Shown here: positions 61,943-64,000 of the stretch, piece after piece
Layout: every line of letters begins with the position of its first letter
How positions within the stretch are numbered: the first letter of the stretch is position 1
Assembly: GCA_004172865.1 (NCBI GenBank)
Contig: SEBV01000007.1
Span: 310,001-374,000 of the forward strand
Length of the DNA: 64,000 nucleotides
From: Gammaproteobacteria bacterium
GTDB taxonomy: Bacteria > Pseudomonadota > Gammaproteobacteria > Pseudomonadales > Cellvibrionaceae
Direction: 5' to 3'
Notes under the pieces: generated by a model
What the model was told of the DNA's origin: nothing
The model's input: only the letters and a program-made list of their open reading frames with translations
Database searches by the model: none
Position numbers and translations under genes: made by a program

Positions 61943-61972
61943 AAAAACGGGAGCCTAGTGCTCCCGTTTTTA
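61943..61972. terminator. Terminator between convergent binding-protein and lldD genes
   Basis: A 12-bp stem including A/T runs (core CGGGAGC paired with GCTCCCG) has a 5-base loop. T-tracts lie on both sides. Confidence 0.9.
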
Positions 61973-62011
61973 TTTCGTAATGCAGAGTTTTTAAGGCTTT
62001 AATCGATCATT

Positions 62012-63160
62012 TCAATCCAGCATTTCAATAATAGAAGGATTGATATCCTCGATGCGAGTGCAGCCCGATAAAGCCATAGCCACACGCATCTCATTGGCAA
62101 ATAAATTTAAAATTTCACTCACGCCAGCTTTTTGCCGTGCGGCCAATGCGTACACCCAGGGGCGGCCGATCATTACACCTTTTGCACCCAACGCAAGTGC
62201 GCGCACAACATCCAAACCACTGCGAATTCCGCTATCCATCAAGATCGTTAAGTCATCTCCCACAGCGTCTACAACTTTTGGTAGCGCGCGAATAGCTGAA
62301 CTTGCGCCATCCAATTGTCGCCCACCGTGGTTGGATACGATGATTCCGTTCGCACCTATGGTCGCCGCTTGTTTTGCGTCTTCAGGGTCTAAAATACCTT
62401 TGATAATAAAATGTCCGTCCCATTCGGCGCGGATGCGATCTATATCTGCCCAAGTAACCGTTGGGTCAAAGTTTTTGCCGAGCCAGGCCCAGAATTCATC
62501 AATACCGGCATTGTCACCGAGCACTGGTGCAATATTCCCCAGGCTGTGCGGGCGACCGAGTAGGCCTACATCCCAAGCCCAGCGAGGGCGACGCAAAACC
62601 TGTAATGAGCGTGTTAATTTACGTTGAAACATGGTTCCGTAAGACAAGCCTGAGCGCATATCGCGATAGCGCGTTGCGGGTACTGGCATGTCTACCGTGA
62701 ATAGCAAGGTAGTTGTACCAGCAGCCTTGGCACGGGCAAGCATTTCGCGTAGAAAACCGCGGTCGCGAATCATGTAAAGCTGAAACCAAACGGGATTGGT
62801 CACACCAGCGCGAACTTCATCAATCGAACAAGCCGACACTGTGGATAGACAAAAAGGGACGCCGGCAGCCTCAGCGGCTTGTGCAGCCTGTACTTCACCA
62901 CGCCGAGCGTTCAATCCCGCAATCCCCACTGGGGACAGGCCGATAGGCATTGCCAGTTTTTGGCCGAATAAAGTCGTTTCCAATGAAACCTGAGAGACGT
63001 CTTTCAACACTCGTTGACGCAATCCAATTTTTTGCAGATCGCTTGAGTTATTGCGCAAGGTAGTTTCGCTAAAGGAGCCGCCATCAATGTATTCAAATAG
63101 AAAGTGCGGCAAACGGCGACGGGCAAGTTCGCGATAGTCGTCAATATTAGCTAGGATCAT
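62012..63160 (-). CDS. lldD: FMN-dependent L-lactate dehydrogenase-like
   Basis: This FMN alpha-hydroxy-acid dehydrogenase oxidises L-lactate to pyruvate at the membrane. The 382-aa product has YRELARRRLPHFLFEYIDGG at the start, PIGLSPVGIAGL for the flavin, and the catalytic histidine in IIVSNHGGRQLDGASS. FVDM-type TVDMPVPATRYRDMRSGL is also typical. It is divergent from a sugar transporter, not from lldP or lldR. Another alpha-hydroxy acid as substrate is possible. Confidence 0.9.
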   Translation of the reverse strand: MILANIDDYRELARRRLPHFLFEYIDGGSFSETTLRNNSSDLQKIGLRQRVLKDVSQVSLETTLFGQKLAMPIGLSPVGIAGLNARRGEVQAAQAAEAAGVPFCLSTVSACSIDEVRAGVTNPVWFQLYMIRDRGFLREMLARAKAAGTTTLLFTVDMPVPATRYRDMRSGLSYGTMFQRKLTRSLQVLRRPRWAWDVGLLGRPHSLGNIAPVLGDNAGIDEFWAWLGKNFDPTVTWADIDRIRAEWDGHFIIKGILDPEDAKQAATIGANGIIVSNHGGRQLDGASSAIRALPKVVDAVGDDLTILMDSGIRSGLDVVRALALGAKGVMIGRPWVYALAARQKAGVSEILNLFANEMRVAMALSGCTRIEDINPSIIEMLD

Positions 63161-63220
63161 AAAGCAGCCTGAATTTACAAATTATCTATGTTATGGTGTA
63201 ATTGACCTTATCTTATCATG

Positions 63221-63276
63221 TTTATATATAACTTATCTTTTATATATAAATTACTGGTATTGTATAGCTGTACAAT
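63221..63276. promoter_or_regulatory. Candidate operator region between lldD and the sugar transporter
   Basis: The sequence 63259-63276 is an 18-bp near-perfect palindrome (ATTGTA at 63259-63264 and TACAAT at 63271-63276 around AGCT). Just before it TTTATATATAA occurs twice (63221-63231 and 63238-63248), 17 bases apart. These would suit binding of a dimeric repressor controlling one or both divergent genes. Confidence 0.45.
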
Positions 63277-63345
63277 TAGCCGCCACAACGGCACTATAAA
63301 ATCACAATAATGAAGCTTTGCTAAAACTCTTTACGAGTAAAAATT

Positions 63346-64000
63346 ATGAATAATAACGATAAAAATGCGGCTGTAATTCTGCCGTTGGTTTTGATTGTTA
63401 GCCTTTTCTTTTTGTGGGGAATGGCGAATAACCTTAACGATATTTTGATTACCCAATTTAAAAAAGTCTTTTCTCTCAGCGATTTAAAATCTGGTTTGGT
63501 GCAATCTGCTTTTTACACCGGTTATTTTGTGTTTGCGATTCCGGCGGCCCTTTACGTGAAGCGGTTTAGCTATAAAGCCGCTGTTATCACCGGCCTGCTT
63601 TTATACGCGTTTGGCGCTTTGCTGTTTTACCCGGCAGCCGCGCAACGTGAATACAGTTTGTTTTTAGGTGCGCTTTTTATTATCGCCAGCGGCCTGGCGT
63701 TTTTGGAAACTTCGGCGAATCCGTTGGTAGTGGCCATGGGCGATCCTGCAACGGCAGAGCGCCGCCTGAACTTTGCGCAATCCTTTAATCCTTTCGGCTG
63801 CATCACCGGCATTTTTATCGGCCGCGAATTTATTTTATCCGGCCATGAGCCAAGCGCCGCCGATTTGGCCGCTATGACGCCTGCTGCGCTTGAGCAGTTC
63901 TACCAAACCGAATCCCAGTCTGTGCAAGGCCCTTACTTGGTTATTGGTGCTCTTGTATTGTTGTGGGCGCTTTTTGTGTTTCTCGTGCGTTTTCCAAAAA
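63346..64000 (+). CDS. FucP-type sugar MFS transporter, 3'-truncated by window edge
   Basis: The frame from ATG 63346 stays open to the last base (218 codons). It encodes an MFS permease of the FucP/GluP group (fucose, glucose/galactose proton symporters). Characteristic segments are LFFLWGMANNLNDILITQF, VQSAFYTGYFVFAIPAALY and FLETSANPLV followed by LNFAQSFNPFGCITG. About five transmembrane helices are visible. The true gene should be ~420 codons. The sugar cannot be named from this part. Confidence 0.9.
   Translation, partial: MNNNDKNAAVILPLVLIVSLFFLWGMANNLNDILITQFKKVFSLSDLKSGLVQSAFYTGYFVFAIPAALYVKRFSYKAAVITGLLLYAFGALLFYPAAAQREYSLFLGALFIIASGLAFLETSANPLVVAMGDPATAERRLNFAQSFNPFGCITGIFIGREFILSGHEPSAADLAAMTPAALEQFYQTESQSVQGPYLVIGALVLLWALFVFLVRFPK

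Overview
The window is an uninterrupted, vertically inherited chromosome segment of a Gram-negative gammaproteobacterium, most likely a Cellvibrio or close relative (Cellvibrionaceae). The reasons are the gene order (rluE-nudJ-mnmA-hflD-purB, cspD/clpS-clpA-infA, prkA-yeaH-spoVR, trmJ-iscR, ndk-rlmN-pilF-rodZ-ispG-hisS-yfgM-bamB-der), lipoprotein and RND genes typical of a double membrane, Ser- and Lys-rich linkers, and moderate GC. This placement is inference from protein sequence; I could not search a database. I see no prophage, insertion sequence, CRISPR array, tRNA or rRNA gene.

Layout. 1-6.7 kb: the 3' part of ligD (end-joining ligase/polymerase), a trehalose synthase fused to a maltokinase-like domain, and a small lipoprotein. 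6.8-11.7 kb: recX and a two-gene RND efflux unit. 11.8-23.5 kb, mostly minus strand: proS, a carboxylesterase, a histone-like HU protein with an Ala/Lys tail, then GNAT, roxA, purB, hflD, mnmA, nudJ and rluE. 23.7-31.5 kb: monomeric icd, cspD, clpS-clpA, infA, bpt and aat, which together hold the N-degron machinery (aat and bpt tag, ClpS recognises, ClpA unfolds). 31.8-36.6 kb: the prkA-yeaH-spoVR stress operon. 36.7-41.8 kb: trxB, a DUF1289 protein, and a two-component c-di-GMP module (membrane PAS kinase, a probable 52-aa small ORF, receiver-GGDEF-EAL protein). 42.5-51.6 kb: trmJ, then iscR-iscS-sufBCDS-sufA-sufT-sufE, a Suf-type Fe-S assembly operon at the usual isc position. 51.7-60.9 kb: ndk to der, covering translation, isoprenoid synthesis, pilus and cell-shape assembly and outer-membrane assembly. 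61-64 kb: a periplasmic binding protein, lldD, and the start of a FucP-type sugar transporter that runs off the window.

The most unusual points are: (i) rlmN appears to have lost about 70 codons in frame from its radical-SAM core; (ii) the maltokinase half of TreS has lost its catalytic aspartate and metal ligands; (iii) a small ORF with a good ribosome binding site is wedged between the sensor kinase and its partner; (iv) a 21/25 match to the IscR type-1 site overlaps a promoter ahead of iscR; (v) the der start region combines a terminator-like hairpin with a strong Shine-Dalgarno in its loop and an in-frame hydrophobic leader. No wholly new system was identified; most of the window is conserved housekeeping backbone.
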